Shown in pieces: positions 9,094-18,120 of a stretch of DNA of 64,000 nucleotides (position 1 is the stretch's first letter; the number at the start of each line of letters is the position of its first letter). The position numbers and the translations under genes are program-made. Source of the stretch: Rhabdothermincola salaria (lineage in GTDB: Bacteria > Actinomycetota > Acidimicrobiia > Acidimicrobiales > Acidimicrobilacustridaceae); assembly GCF_021246445.1 (NCBI RefSeq), contig NZ_JAJQXW010000001.1, positions 930,001 through 994,000 of the forward strand, written 5' to 3'. The notes beneath the pieces were generated by a model. It searched no databases. It was not told where the DNA came from and saw only the letters and a list, made by a program, of their open reading frames with translations.

Positions 9094-11354
9094 CCACCCC
9101 GACCGGGCGGGCCTTCTCGCTCGACCCCTTCCAGATCGAGGCCATCGCCGCCATCGACGACGGCCGATCGGTGCTGGTCAGCGCCCCCACCGGTTCCGGC
9201 AAGACCGTCGTGGCCGAGCACGCCGTCGCCCGGACCCTCGCCGAGGGCGGGCGGGCCTTCTACACCACCCCGATCAAGGCCCTGTCGAACCAGAAGTACC
9301 ACGACCTGGTCCGCCGGCACGGCGTCGACCAGGTCGGTCTGCTCACCGGCGACACCTCGGTCAACGGTGACGCCCCGGTCGTGGTGATGACGACCGAGGT
9401 GCTGCGCAACATGATCTACAGCCGGTCGTCGGCGCTCGACGGCCTGGCCTGGGTCGTCCTCGACGAGGTCCACTACCTCCAGGACACCTATCGGGGCCCG
9501 GTGTGGGAGGAGGTCATCGTGCACCTCCCCGTCGGCGTCCGCCTGGTGTGCCTGTCGGCCACCGTCTCGAACGCGACGGAGCTGGCCCACTGGATCGAGA
9601 CGGTCCGTGGTCCCACGCATGTGGTGGTGGAGGAGACCCGCCCGGTCACCCTCGACAACTGGTACCTGGTCGAGGACCGGCTCCACGGCACCCTCGACCG
9701 CCTCCCGACCCTCGTCGGGGGACGAGCCAACCCCGACGGGAGCCGCTACGACGCCGAGCCGTCCCGACCCGATGCCCGTCGGGGCCGCGGACGGCCTCGC
9801 CGCCGGCATGCCACCCCCCGGCGAACCGACGTCGTCGGCCTGTTGGCCGACGACAGCCTCCTGCCCGCCATCTACTTCATCTTCTCCCGGGCCGCGTGCG
9901 ACGACGCCGTCACCGCCTCCATGGCCGCCGGGCTGCGCTTCACCGACGATGCCGAACGGTCGCGGATCCGCACCATCGTCGACCGCCACGTCGCCGGGCT
10001 CTCCGACGCCGACCTGGCCGTGCTCGACCACGACCAGTGGCGCCACGCCCTCGAATGCGGGGTGGCCGCCCACCACGCCGGCATGGTGCCTCCGTTCAAG
10101 GAGGCCGTGGAGGCCTGCTTCGTGGAGGGCCTGGTCAAGGTGGTGTTCGCCACCGAGACCCTCGCCCTCGGCATCAACATGCCGGCCCGCACGGTGGTCA
10201 TCGAGAAGCTCACCAAGTTCACCGGCGAACGCCACGAGTTCCTCACGCCCGGGCAGTACACCCAGCTCACCGGAAGGGCGGGGCGACGCGGCATCGACGA
10301 CCACGGCCACGCCGTCGTGCTCTGGTCGCCGTTCGTCACCTTCGGCGAGGTGGCGGGCCTGGCGGCCAGCCGCAGCTTCCGCCTCACCAGTGCCTTCCGC
10401 CCGACGTACAACATGGCCGCGAACCTCGTGCGTCGCTACGGCGCCGACGAGGCCCACCGGCTGCTCAACCTCAGCTTCGCCCAGTACCAGGCCGACGCCG
10501 AGGTGGTGCGGGTGCAGCACCGGCTCCAGCGCCGCCGGGCCGACCTCGAGCGAGCGATCGAGAAGCTGCACGGGGGTGGGCTGAAGGGGGCCGCCCGCGA
10601 CCGGGCCCACCGCCAGGTGGATCGCACCGAACGCGACGTCGCCCACCTCGAACACCAGGTCCGGGGTCGCACCGACACGCTGGTCGACCACTTCGACCGG
10701 GTCCTGCAGATGCTCGAGGCGTGGGGCCACCTCGACGGCTGGGCCCTGACCCGCCGCGGCGAGCAGCTGGTGCGCATCTACCACGAGACCGACCTGCTGG
10801 TCGCCGAGGCCCTCGAGGAAGGCCTCTTCGACGGCATCGACGCCCCCACCCTCGCCGGCCTCGCCTCCGGGTTCGTGTACGAGTCGCGCCAGTCCGGCCC
10901 CGATCTCGAGGCTTGGTTCCCCACCCGCGCCGTCGCCCACCGGGCCCACCAGCTCGACCAGCTCGCCGTCGAGATCGGTCGCGACGAGGCCCAGCTGGGC
11001 CTGCCCGTCACCCGCACCCCGGACTGGGGCTTCTTCGCCCTCGCCCACGCCTGGGCGGCGGGCGACGACCTGGTCCACGTGCTCGGCGAGGACGAGCTGT
11101 CGGGGGGCGACTTCGTCCGCACCATCCGCCAGCTGCTCGACCTCCTACGCCAGTTGGGGGAGGCCGCCGCCGACCCCACGACCGCGGCGACGGCGCGGTC
11201 CGCCGCCGACCTCGTCCACCGCGGTGTGGTGGCCGCCTCGTCGGCGATCACCACCGGTGACGACACCGACGACGCCACGGGGGGAGGCGACGACGAGACC
11301 GCCGGCGCCCCCGACCGGGGGGTCGACGGGGTGGCCGAGGACACCGGCCGATGA
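9090..11354 (+). CDS. helY: HelY-type DEVH-box RNA/DNA helicase (Ski2/Mtr4-like)
   Basis: A superfamily 2 helicase of 754 residues. Walker A is APTGSGKT at about residues 32-39, the DEVH box lies in VVLDEVHYLQD, motif III is SATVS, and motif VI is QLTGRAGRRGID. The helicase core is followed by an arch/coil-rich segment (RADLERAIEKL..., RTERDVAHLEHQ-like) and a DSHCT-type C-terminal domain. It is somewhat shorter than mycobacterial HelY (about 900 residues). Start and end overlap neighbours by 4 bp, so it sits in a tight tatB-tatC-helY-lipid-kinase-like operon. The true substrate is unknown; related eukaryotic enzymes unwind RNA for decay. Confidence 0.9.
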   Translation: MTTPTGRAFSLDPFQIEAIAAIDDGRSVLVSAPTGSGKTVVAEHAVARTLAEGGRAFYTTPIKALSNQKYHDLVRRHGVDQVGLLTGDTSVNGDAPVVVMTTEVLRNMIYSRSSALDGLAWVVLDEVHYLQDTYRGPVWEEVIVHLPVGVRLVCLSATVSNATELAHWIETVRGPTHVVVEETRPVTLDNWYLVEDRLHGTLDRLPTLVGGRANPDGSRYDAEPSRPDARRGRGRPRRRHATPRRTDVVGLLADDSLLPAIYFIFSRAACDDAVTASMAAGLRFTDDAERSRIRTIVDRHVAGLSDADLAVLDHDQWRHALECGVAAHHAGMVPPFKEAVEACFVEGLVKVVFATETLALGINMPARTVVIEKLTKFTGERHEFLTPGQYTQLTGRAGRRGIDDHGHAVVLWSPFVTFGEVAGLAASRSFRLTSAFRPTYNMAANLVRRYGADEAHRLLNLSFAQYQADAEVVRVQHRLQRRRADLERAIEKLHGGGLKGAARDRAHRQVDRTERDVAHLEHQVRGRTDTLVDHFDRVLQMLEAWGHLDGWALTRRGEQLVRIYHETDLLVAEALEEGLFDGIDAPTLAGLASGFVYESRQSGPDLEAWFPTRAVAHRAHQLDQLAVEIGRDEAQLGLPVTRTPDWGFFALAHAWAAGDDLVHVLGEDELSGGDFVRTIRQLLDLLRQLGEAAADPTTAATARSAADLVHRGVVAASSAITTGDDTDDATGGGDDETAGAPDRGVDGVAEDTGR

Positions 11355-11962
11355 CCATCCGCAAGGGCGAGGCGTGGGGCGCCCCTGGGGCTCTGCCGGC
11401 CGACGGGGTCCTGGTGCACAGCGACGCCCAGGCACGCGAGGTGGTGACGGAGGCGCGACGTCGCGGTGACCCGATCCCCACCCTGGGCCTGCTCGGCGGC
11501 GACCTCTGTCGCACCCTGGGCGGCAAGGGCGACGTCGAGCGCCTGCGATCGGCGGACGCCATGACCTTCCCCGTCGACCTCGGCGCCGCCCTGGTCGACG
11601 GCCACCTCCACTGGTTCGTGGCCCACCTCGTCGCTCGCCGCTCGTGGTGGTTCGGGCGGGTGATCGCCGTGATGAACGCCCAGTGGCACGGCCGCTGGGA
11701 TCTCGGCCCCCGTTCCCACCCCGACGACGGACTGCTCGACATCACCGACGCCACCATGGCCCTCGGAGACCGGTGGAAGGCGTGGCGGAGGCTTCCCACG
11801 GGGACACACCTGCCGCACCCCTCGCTGCGAACGACGCGCACCGCGGCCGCCACCTTCGATCTCGAGCCCGCCCTCACGGTGCACCTCGACGGTCGAGCCG
11901 TCGGACGGGCCCGCACCCTGGCGGTGAGGATCGAGCCCGATGCCCTCACCGTCGTCGTGTGA
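11351..11962 (+). CDS. Diacylglycerol/sphingolipid-kinase-like protein, N-terminally reduced
   Basis: A 203-residue protein resembling the C-terminal half of YegS/DgkB lipid kinases. NAQWHGRWDLGPRSHPDDGL followed by LDI corresponds to the conserved region ending in PDDGLLDV, and the C-terminal VHLDGRAVGRARTLAVRIEP matches the usual VDGE...V.V.P sandwich strand. The N-terminal nucleotide-binding part is short, and where kinases have GGDGT followed by a conserved Asn this protein has LGLLGGDLCRTLGG. It overlaps helY by 4 bp. It may be a non-catalytic lipid-kinase relative; activity is doubtful. Confidence 0.65.
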   Translation: MTIRKGEAWGAPGALPADGVLVHSDAQAREVVTEARRRGDPIPTLGLLGGDLCRTLGGKGDVERLRSADAMTFPVDLGAALVDGHLHWFVAHLVARRSWWFGRVIAVMNAQWHGRWDLGPRSHPDDGLLDITDATMALGDRWKAWRRLPTGTHLPHPSLRTTRTAAATFDLEPALTVHLDGRAVGRARTLAVRIEPDALTVVV

Positions 11963-12026
11963 CCCGCCGCCCGGTCCGGACGGGCCGCCTGGGGCGTCGG
12001 TCAGAGCGGGAGGTAGCGTCAGGGCG

Positions 12027-13208
12027 ATGGACGTGCGTGAGCTGAAGGACCAGGTGTGCGCCGAGATCGATCGGCGGGCCGGCCAGCTGATCGGGGTCTC
12101 CCACGACATCCACGCCCACCCCGAGGAGAACTTCGAGGAGCACCACGCCCACGACCTGCTGACCACGGTGCTCGAGGAGGCCGGCCTCGACACCACCCGT
12201 GCGGCCTACGGCCTCGAGACCGCCTTCGACGCCCGCCGCGGCGAGGGCGGGCCCACCGTGGCGGTGATGCTCGAGTACGACGCCCTGCCCGGCCTGGGCC
12301 ACGCCTGCGGGCACAACATCATCGCCGCCGCCGGCCTCGGCGCAGGGTTGGCCGCGGCCACGGTGGCCGAGCGCCTCGGCGGGTCCCTCCGGGTGCTCGG
12401 CACCCCGGCCGAGGAGGGAGGGGGCGGCAAGGTGCTGATGACGGCCGCCGGCGCCCTCGACGGCGTCGACGCCGCCTTGATGGTCCATCCCGCCGACCAC
12501 GACCTGCGCCAGATGACCACCATCGCCATCCAGCGCCTGCGCGTGGCCTACGCCGGTGAGGCCGCACACGCCGCGGCCTTCCCGTGGAACGGCCGCAACG
12601 CCCTCGACGCAGCCGTGCTCGGCTACAACGCGGTCGCCGCGCTGCGCCAGCACATCCGGCCCGACGAGCGCATCCATGGCGTCTTCACCGACGGTGGCGA
12701 CAAGCCCAACATCGTGCCGGCCCACGCCGCCATGCTCTGGTACGTGCGCTCGGGCACCCTGGAGCGCCTCCAACCGCTCAAGAGCAGGGTGCTCGACGCC
12801 CTGCGCAGCGGGGCCATGGCCACCGGTTGTGACGTCACCCACGAGTGGCTCGAGCCGGCGTACGCCGAGCTGCGCAGCAACACGCGTCTCGAGGACCTCT
12901 ACGCCGCCAACTCCGCCCACCTGGGCCGACTGTTGCTCGACCCGGAGGAGGGCCTGCAGGTGTGCGGCAGCACCGACATGGGCAACGTCTCCCAGGAGGT
13001 GCCGAGCATCCACCCGATGATCGCCGTGGCCCCCGAGGGCGTGAGCATCCACACCCCCGAGTTCGCCCACTTCGCGGCGGGTCCCGAGGGCGATGCGGCC
13101 GTGCTCGACGGCGCCAAGGCCATGGCCATGACCATCGTCGACCTCTGGGCTCGTCCCGGGATCCTCACCGAGGACGGCCCCGCAAGCCGTGACGATGGCC
13201 CCCGCTAG
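12027..13208 (+). CDS. M20-family amidohydrolase/peptidase
   Basis: A 393-residue zinc hydrolase of the M20D type (aminoacylase/AbgA-B-like). EYDALPGLGHACGHNIIAAA carries metal-binding Asp and His, and GTPAEEGGGGKVLM carries the Glu pair (general base and metal ligand). The middle part (HAAAFPWNGRNALDAAVLGY) is the dimerisation/lid domain. Such enzymes cleave N-acyl or peptide bonds of small amides; the exact substrate cannot be read from sequence. The start is the ATG at 12027. It appears to have its own transcript, with 64 bp separating it from the previous gene. Confidence 0.88.
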   Translation: MDVRELKDQVCAEIDRRAGQLIGVSHDIHAHPEENFEEHHAHDLLTTVLEEAGLDTTRAAYGLETAFDARRGEGGPTVAVMLEYDALPGLGHACGHNIIAAAGLGAGLAAATVAERLGGSLRVLGTPAEEGGGGKVLMTAAGALDGVDAALMVHPADHDLRQMTTIAIQRLRVAYAGEAAHAAAFPWNGRNALDAAVLGYNAVAALRQHIRPDERIHGVFTDGGDKPNIVPAHAAMLWYVRSGTLERLQPLKSRVLDALRSGAMATGCDVTHEWLEPAYAELRSNTRLEDLYAANSAHLGRLLLDPEEGLQVCGSTDMGNVSQEVPSIHPMIAVAPEGVSIHTPEFAHFAAGPEGDAAVLDGAKAMAMTIVDLWARPGILTEDGPASRDDGPR

Positions 13209-13250
13209 GGTCCGCGGCCAGACCTCGGGCACGCCGTACGCTCGCCGCCC

Positions 13251-14858
13251 GTGAGCCTCTACGTCGCCGAGGAGTTCACCGCGGAGGAGGCGGACGTCCT
13301 CCGGCGGTACTTCACCAACCTGTACGACCCCGTGTTCGCCCTCGTGAACCTGCCCGAGGTCGTCAAGGGAGCGCTGTTCGCCCGCTACTCGCGCTCACCG
13401 AAGAGCCTGCGACGTCTGTTCCTCGACGAGTTCGTGGGCGAGCTGGACATCACCGGAGACGCCTCGATCGACGCCACCGTGGGCCTCCGGCGGGCCGAGG
13501 AGCTCTACGACCGCGTCTTCTTCGAGTACGGCGACGACTCCGTCGCCCAGCTCGGTGGCGTGCACCTGGCCTGCGAGCAGGCCTCGAACCTGTTGACCAA
13601 GGTGCTCGAGTGGGGACGCCTCATGTCCTACCTCGAGCAGTCCACCCGCTACATCGCCTACGACAGCCGCATCGGGGGCCGCTACCGCTACCACCGGCCG
13701 GCCGGCGTGATGCAGTCCCGGCAGGCCACTCGCTACATCGGCGACATGGACCGGATGTTCGACACCTATGCCGAGCTGTTGCCGGTGGTGGTCGACCACC
13801 TGCGCGACACCGTGCCCAAGGACCCGGCCGACAGCGACTTCGTCTACCGCCAGGCGATCCGGGCCAAGGCGTTCGACTCCCTCCGAGGCCTGCTGCCCGC
13901 CTCCTCGCTGTCCAACGTCGGCATCTACGGCACCGGTCAGGGCTACGAGCAGCTGCTGTTGCGCATGCGGTCCCATCCGCTGCCCGAGGCCCGCCACTAC
14001 GCCGACCTCATGCTCACCGAGCTGCGCAAGGTCATCCCGTCGTTCCTCAAGCGGGTCGACCTCGACGACCGGGGGGTGGCGTGGAGCCGATACCTGGAGT
14101 CCAGCCGGGAGCAGATGGAGGACCTCGCCGATCGATTGTTCCCCGCCGGCACCGACCTGGAGCCGGCTCCGGTCGTCACCCTCGTCGACTTCGACCCCGA
14201 CGCCGAGGTCAAGCTCGTCGCCAGTGCCCTCTATCCGTTCGTCTCGCTGCCCGAGAGCCAGATAGAGGCCCGGGTGCGGGCCATGGGGGCCGACGAGCGC
14301 CTGGCCGTCCTGAGGGCCTACGAGGGCGACCGGGCCAACCGGCGCCACAAGCCGGGCCGAGCGCTCGAGCGTCCGACGTACCGTTTCGACGTCCTGGCCG
14401 ACTACGGGGCGTTCCGCGACCTGCAGCGCCATCGGATGCTCACCATCGAGTGGCAGGCCCTGACCCCCCGTCACGGCTACACGCGACCCGAGGCCGTCGA
14501 CACCGCCGGGGTGGGGGCGCGCTTCGACGACGCCATGGACCGCTCCGCCGCCCTCTACGACGCCCTGGTCCCCGACGTCCCGTCCGAGGCCTCCTACGCC
14601 GTCGCCCTGGCCTACAAGGTCCGGTTCGTCATGCAGATGAACGCTCGCGAGGCGATGCACCTCATCGAGCTGCGCACCACCCCCCAGGGGCACCCCGCCT
14701 ACCGCCTGGTGGGCCAGGAGATGCACCGCCTGATCGAAGAACAGGCCGGTCACAGCGCCGTCGCCGAGATGATGCGCTTCGTCGACCACTCCGCCGAAGC
14801 CGAGCTCGAACGGCTGCACGCCGAGCGCCGAGCCGAGGCTCGCCGAGAAACCTCCTGA
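13251..14858 (+). CDS. Double-length ThyX-like protein (FAD-dependent thymidylate synthase family)
   Basis: A 535-residue protein made of two ThyX-like halves. The N-terminal half carries WGRLMSYLEQSTRYIAYD (about residues 121-138), aligning with the ThyX segment RHRLASYSQQSQRYV except that RHR reads WGR. The C-terminal half carries LQRHRMLTIEWQALTPRHGY (RHR at about 393-395), keeping RHR but with Thr where ThyX has the first conserved Ser. Classical ThyX is 220-260 residues and a homotetramer with active sites between subunits, so a fused pair could form split sites. Whether it methylates dUMP is unknown. No thyA was seen in the window. Confidence 0.82.
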   Translation: MSLYVAEEFTAEEADVLRRYFTNLYDPVFALVNLPEVVKGALFARYSRSPKSLRRLFLDEFVGELDITGDASIDATVGLRRAEELYDRVFFEYGDDSVAQLGGVHLACEQASNLLTKVLEWGRLMSYLEQSTRYIAYDSRIGGRYRYHRPAGVMQSRQATRYIGDMDRMFDTYAELLPVVVDHLRDTVPKDPADSDFVYRQAIRAKAFDSLRGLLPASSLSNVGIYGTGQGYEQLLLRMRSHPLPEARHYADLMLTELRKVIPSFLKRVDLDDRGVAWSRYLESSREQMEDLADRLFPAGTDLEPAPVVTLVDFDPDAEVKLVASALYPFVSLPESQIEARVRAMGADERLAVLRAYEGDRANRRHKPGRALERPTYRFDVLADYGAFRDLQRHRMLTIEWQALTPRHGYTRPEAVDTAGVGARFDDAMDRSAALYDALVPDVPSEASYAVALAYKVRFVMQMNAREAMHLIELRTTPQGHPAYRLVGQEMHRLIEEQAGHSAVAEMMRFVDHSAEAELERLHAERRAEARRETS

Positions 14859-14981
14859 CCCTCGCGCGGCACCGGCGAGAACCTCGGGTAGAAACCAAGG
14901 GGCCGGATCTGCCTATCATCCGCCGCACCAACCCCCCTTCGCCGTGTGCGGGAACACCGGCGACCCGATGCCGAGGACGAG

Positions 14982-15491
14982 ATGGCTGACGACGACGTGA
15001 TCGACGACGAGGACCTGGACGACGAGGAGCTCGAGGGCGACGACCTCGAGACCGACGAGGACCTCGGCGACGACCTCGAGACCGACGAGGTCGTCGAGAC
15101 CGACGACTCGGAGGGTTCCGACGACACCGACGAGAGCAAAGAGGACGACGACGCACCGGCCAAGGCGAAGGCCAAGCGCGAGGACGACGACGACGAGGAC
15201 GAAGAGGTCGATCCCGACGACGTCGAAGCCGACCTCGACGAGATCTTGAAGGTGCGCATCGCGGCGGCCGAGGACGACGACGACGAGGACGAAGAGGCCG
15301 CCCCCGAACCTCGTCCGACCGGCGACGTCGCCGAAGGCGTCACGCCTCGCAAGGCCCACGAGTTCACGTGCACCGGCTGCTTCTTGGTGGTCAACCCGAG
15401 CCAGTTCGGTCCGCCCTCCAGCATGACCTGTCCGGTCGGGGAGGCCGACTGCCCGGCGATCGAGCGACTCCAGCGAGAGATGGTGAGCTGA
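14982..15491 (+). CDS. Acidic DUF4193-like protein
   Basis: A 169-residue protein with a highly acidic, repetitive N-terminal 120 residues (runs of Asp/Glu) and a conserved C-terminal module: DLDEILKVRIAAAEDDDDE and then HEFTCTGCFLVVNPSQFG. This layout matches the actinobacterial DUF4193 family, where a Cys-rich ribbon follows an acidic tail; here the Cys residues are CTGC, a Cys at CPVG and one at DCPA. The start is the ATG at 14982; an in-frame GTG at 14946 would add 12 residues. Function unknown. It is 3 bp from the next gene. Confidence 0.75.
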   Translation: MADDDVIDDEDLDDEELEGDDLETDEDLGDDLETDEVVETDDSEGSDDTDESKEDDDAPAKAKAKREDDDDEDEEVDPDDVEADLDEILKVRIAAAEDDDDEDEEAAPEPRPTGDVAEGVTPRKAHEFTCTGCFLVVNPSQFGPPSSMTCPVGEADCPAIERLQREMVS

Positions 15492-15494
15492 TCC

Positions 15495-16103
15495 ATGGCC
15501 GACGAGCGCCGCGACGACGACACCCCCCGTTCCCCGGTCGATCAGGTCGTCGACTACTGCGTGCTCGCTCCTCTCGGGTTCGCGCTCGAGGCCCGCTCAC
15601 TGCTGCCCACCTTCATCGAGCGGGGCCGCTCCCAGGTGGGCGTGGCCAAGATGGTCGGAGAGTTCGCGGTGAAGTGGGGGAGCACCCGGGTCGAGTCGGC
15701 GGTGGTCGACGCCCAGGAGCAGGCGATGGGCCTGCTCCGCCTCACCGGCCTGGCCCCGCTCGACGAGCGCGAGCGGGGCCACGACGACGCACGGGCGCGG
15801 TCCGAGCCCGCCGATGCCGACGATCGACCCCCCCTCGAACCGGGCTCGATCGGGACCGTCTCGGTGGCCCCCTCCGACGCTCACCCGGTCGAGGCCGGCG
15901 TGGTCGACGAGGGGGGACCGTCGATCGAGGTCGACTCGTTGGCCATCCCCGACTACGACAACCTGTCGGCGTCGCAGGTCCTGCCCCGCCTCGACGGCCT
16001 CGAACCGAGCGAGCTCGAGGCAGTGGGGCGCTACGAGCGGGACCATCGCGGGCGCAAGACGATCCTCAACCGGGTGGCTCAACTCGAACACCCCGACGGC
16101 TGA
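15495..16103 (+). CDS. Conserved hypothetical protein
   Basis: A 202-residue protein of unknown function. The N-terminal third (VDQVVDYCVLAPLGFALEAR and on) is hydrophobic-amphipathic, the middle is Asp/Glu/Pro-rich and probably disordered, and the C-terminus (PDYDNLSASQVLPRLDGLEP then SELEAVGRYERDHRGRKTIL) is a compact helical domain that recurs in actinobacterial proteins. It lies 3 bp after the DUF4193-like gene and just before a GNAT gene, so these are probably co-transcribed. Confidence 0.65.
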   Translation: MADERRDDDTPRSPVDQVVDYCVLAPLGFALEARSLLPTFIERGRSQVGVAKMVGEFAVKWGSTRVESAVVDAQEQAMGLLRLTGLAPLDERERGHDDARARSEPADADDRPPLEPGSIGTVSVAPSDAHPVEAGVVDEGGPSIEVDSLAIPDYDNLSASQVLPRLDGLEPSELEAVGRYERDHRGRKTILNRVAQLEHPDG

Positions 16104-16107
16104 CACC

Positions 16108-16575
16108 GTGCACGCCGCCCGCCAGGCCACTCGTCACGACCTCGGGGTGCTGGTGGCCCTCGCCGAGGCCGCCGTCGGCGAGCTCGCCCCCCTGCGCGGC
16201 GGCGACACGTGGGCCCGCACGGTCGGGCGCCGACCGCCCCTCGAGCCGCCCCTGTCGACGGCCCTCGACGATCCCGGCCATCTGGTCGTGTGCGGCACCC
16301 TCGACGGTTGCGTCGTGGGCTACGCCACCGCCCGGGTCGATGGCCTCGACGACGGTTCACGGTTGGCCACGCTCGACGACATCTACGTGCTGCCCGACGC
16401 CCGCCACGTCGGGGTCGGCGAGGCCATGATGGACCTCGTGGTCGAGTGGGCGGGTGCCGAGGGCGCCTTCGGCATCGACGCGCTGGCCCTGCCCGGCATG
16501 CGCGACACCAAGAACTTCTTCGAGCGCTTCGGTCTCGTGGCCCGGGCCATCGTCGTTCACCGACGCCTGTCGTGA
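16108..16575 (+). CDS. GNAT-family N-acetyltransferase
   Basis: A 155-residue acetyltransferase-fold protein starting at GTG 16108, 4 bp after the preceding stop. The core LDDIYVLPDARHVGVGEAMM corresponds to motif A, where the acetyl-CoA pyrophosphate loop is normally Q/RxxGxG/A; here it reads ARHVGVG. The C-terminal DTKNFFERFGLVARAIVVHR is motif B, with the typical Phe-Phe-Glu-Arg-Phe-Gly. The acceptor substrate is unknown. The stop overlaps the next start (GTGA). Confidence 0.82.
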   Translation: MHAARQATRHDLGVLVALAEAAVGELAPLRGGDTWARTVGRRPPLEPPLSTALDDPGHLVVCGTLDGCVVGYATARVDGLDDGSRLATLDDIYVLPDARHVGVGEAMMDLVVEWAGAEGAFGIDALALPGMRDTKNFFERFGLVARAIVVHRRLS

Positions 16576-16988
16576 CGGCCCGGCCCGAGCTCAGCGTGGC
16601 CGCCGTCGTCGTGCACGACGGCATGCTGCTGGTGGTGCGCAGGGGCCACGGCCCGGCGGCGGGGGAGTGGTCCGTGCCCGGCGGTCGGGTCGAGCACGGC
16701 GAGACGCTGGCCGAGGCCGTGGTGCGCGAGGTCGCCGAGGAGACTGGGCTCGAGTGCATCTGCGGAGAGCTGCTGGGGTGGGTCGAGGTCCTCGACGACC
16801 GGGCCGAGGGACACCACCACGTGATCCTCGACTTCGTGGCGACGGTGCTCGACCACAGGGAACCACGGGCGGGCGACGACGCCGCCGAGGCGGCGTGGGT
16901 GCCACTCGGCGACGTCGCCCAGCTCAACCTGGTCGACGGCCTCGCCGAGTTCCTCCACGACAACGGGGTCCTCGACACGATCGTGTGA
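16572..16988 (+). CDS. NUDIX hydrolase
   Basis: A 138-residue protein with a complete Nudix box at about residues 38-60: G, x5, E44, x7, then REVAEETGL. The fold binds Mg and hydrolyses nucleoside diphosphates linked to another moiety; family membership does not fix the substrate. It overlaps the GNAT gene by 4 bp. A strong hairpin at 17013-17039 follows it. Confidence 0.9.
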   Translation: MTARPELSVAAVVVHDGMLLVVRRGHGPAAGEWSVPGGRVEHGETLAEAVVREVAEETGLECICGELLGWVEVLDDRAEGHHHVILDFVATVLDHREPRAGDDAAEAAWVPLGDVAQLNLVDGLAEFLHDNGVLDTIV

Positions 16989-17012
16989 CGAGGACCGTGG
17001 GCCCGACGCGCC

Positions 17013-17039
17013 CGGCCCCGGCTCGCAGAGCCGGGGCCG
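17013..17039. terminator. Bidirectional hairpin terminator
   Basis: A perfect 12-bp stem (CGGCCCCGGCTC, 3-nt loop, GAGCCGGGGCCG) sits between the convergent ends of the NUDIX gene (stop 16988) and the enoyl-CoA hydratase gene (stop 17073). The position and symmetry suit a terminator serving both strands; there is no U-tract. Confidence 0.75.
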
Positions 17040-17072
17040 TCGCGGGTGGGGTCGCCGTGGTGTCGTCGACCC

Positions 17073-17834
17073 TCAGCGGCCCTTCCACTCGGGTGGGCGC
17101 TTCTCGATGAACGCCTCGAGGCCCTCCTTGGTGTCCTCGGAGCCCAGGACACGTCCGAAGGCGTCACCCGTGGCCTTCTTGATGGTGGCCTCGTCCTCCC
17201 AGTCGGCCATCAGGACCAGGTCGCGGCTCTCCCACACCGACAGCGGGGCGTTGGCGGCGATGGTCTCGGCCATGGCCATGGCGCCCTCGAGAGCCTGACC
17301 GGGCTCGGTCACCCGGTTGACCATGCCCAGCTGGTAGGCCCGCTCGGCGGTGAGGTTCTCGGCGGTGAGGGCCACCTCGAGGGCCACGTTCTTGCCGACC
17401 AGCTTGGGGAGGCGGTAGAGGCCGCCACCGGCTGCCACCAGGTTGCGCTTCACCTCGGCGAGCCCGAAGGCGGCCTGGGTGGACGCCACGATCATGTCGC
17501 ACGCCAGCGCGATCTCACATCCGCCGGCAGTGGCCAGCCCGTCGATGGCGGCGATGATCGGCTTGCGGCGCTGCCGGTCCACGATGCCGCCGAACCCTCC
17601 CTTGGCGGTGGCCAGCTCGGCGGCCTTGCCGCTGTTGATGGCCTTCAGATCGGCGCCGGCGCAGAAGACCGGCCCGTTGGCGGCCAGGACGGCGACCCAG
17701 ACGTCGGGGTCGGCCTCGAGCGTGTCGAGGTGAGCGTCCATCGCCTGGGCCACATCACCGTTGATGGCGTTGCGGGCTTCAGGGCGGTTCAGGGTGAGCA
17801 GGGCGACGTGGCCCCGCACTTCGTAGTCAACCAT
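17073..17834 (-). CDS. Enoyl-CoA hydratase/isomerase (crotonase) family protein
   Basis: A 253-residue crotonase. The oxyanion-hole segments are FCAGADLKAI and AIDGLATAGGCEIALACDM. In AFGLAEVKRNLVAAGGGLYR the Glu is at the position of the first catalytic Glu of hydratases; the second catalytic Glu of classical hydratases (in the KEIGMG-type motif) appears replaced by NLVAAGGG, so the exact reaction is uncertain. The start is the ATG at 17834. It acts in fatty-acid or related acyl-CoA metabolism. It stands alone, antisense to the surrounding genes. Confidence 0.88.
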   Translation of the reverse strand: MVDYEVRGHVALLTLNRPEARNAINGDVAQAMDAHLDTLEADPDVWVAVLAANGPVFCAGADLKAINSGKAAELATAKGGFGGIVDRQRRKPIIAAIDGLATAGGCEIALACDMIVASTQAAFGLAEVKRNLVAAGGGLYRLPKLVGKNVALEVALTAENLTAERAYQLGMVNRVTEPGQALEGAMAMAETIAANAPLSVWESRDLVLMADWEDEATIKKATGDAFGRVLGSEDTKEGLEAFIEKRPPEWKGR

Positions 17835-17930
17835 GGGGCCGACCTTAGCCAGGGCTGAACGAGCGGGGCGTACGACGAAGACCGCATCGACCGCCTCGTC
17901 GACCAGCGAAGGTAGGATCGCCCCACACCC

Positions 17931-18116
17931 ATGACGAGCTCCGCATCCTCCCGGCGGCCCCTCGAGTGCCCCTACTGCAACGACTGCGAGGTCGAGCGCC
18001 TCTTCCTCGCCTCGTTCGGCCTCGACTCCTGCCAGTGCGGCTCGTGCGGCGCCCGTTGGGACCAGGACGCTCGCAGCGGCCAGTACCGCGGCCGGGCCAG
18101 CCGCACGTGGATCTGA
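17931..18116 (+). CDS. 61-residue zinc-ribbon protein
   Basis: A tiny protein with CPYCNDC near the N-terminus and CQCGSCGARW in the middle, giving two Cys pairs of zinc-ribbon type. A preceding AT-richer stretch and the 4-bp gap to the HAD gene (18121) support a real gene co-transcribed with it. I know of no named family; function unknown. Confidence 0.65.
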   Translation: MTSSASSRRPLECPYCNDCEVERLFLASFGLDSCQCGSCGARWDQDARSGQYRGRASRTWI

Positions 18117-18120
18117 CGAC

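Noticed and set aside
14982-15310. Asp/Glu-coding repeats as a non-coding repeat element
   Set aside because: They belong to the acidic N-terminal tail of a DUF4193-like protein whose C-terminal domain is conserved.
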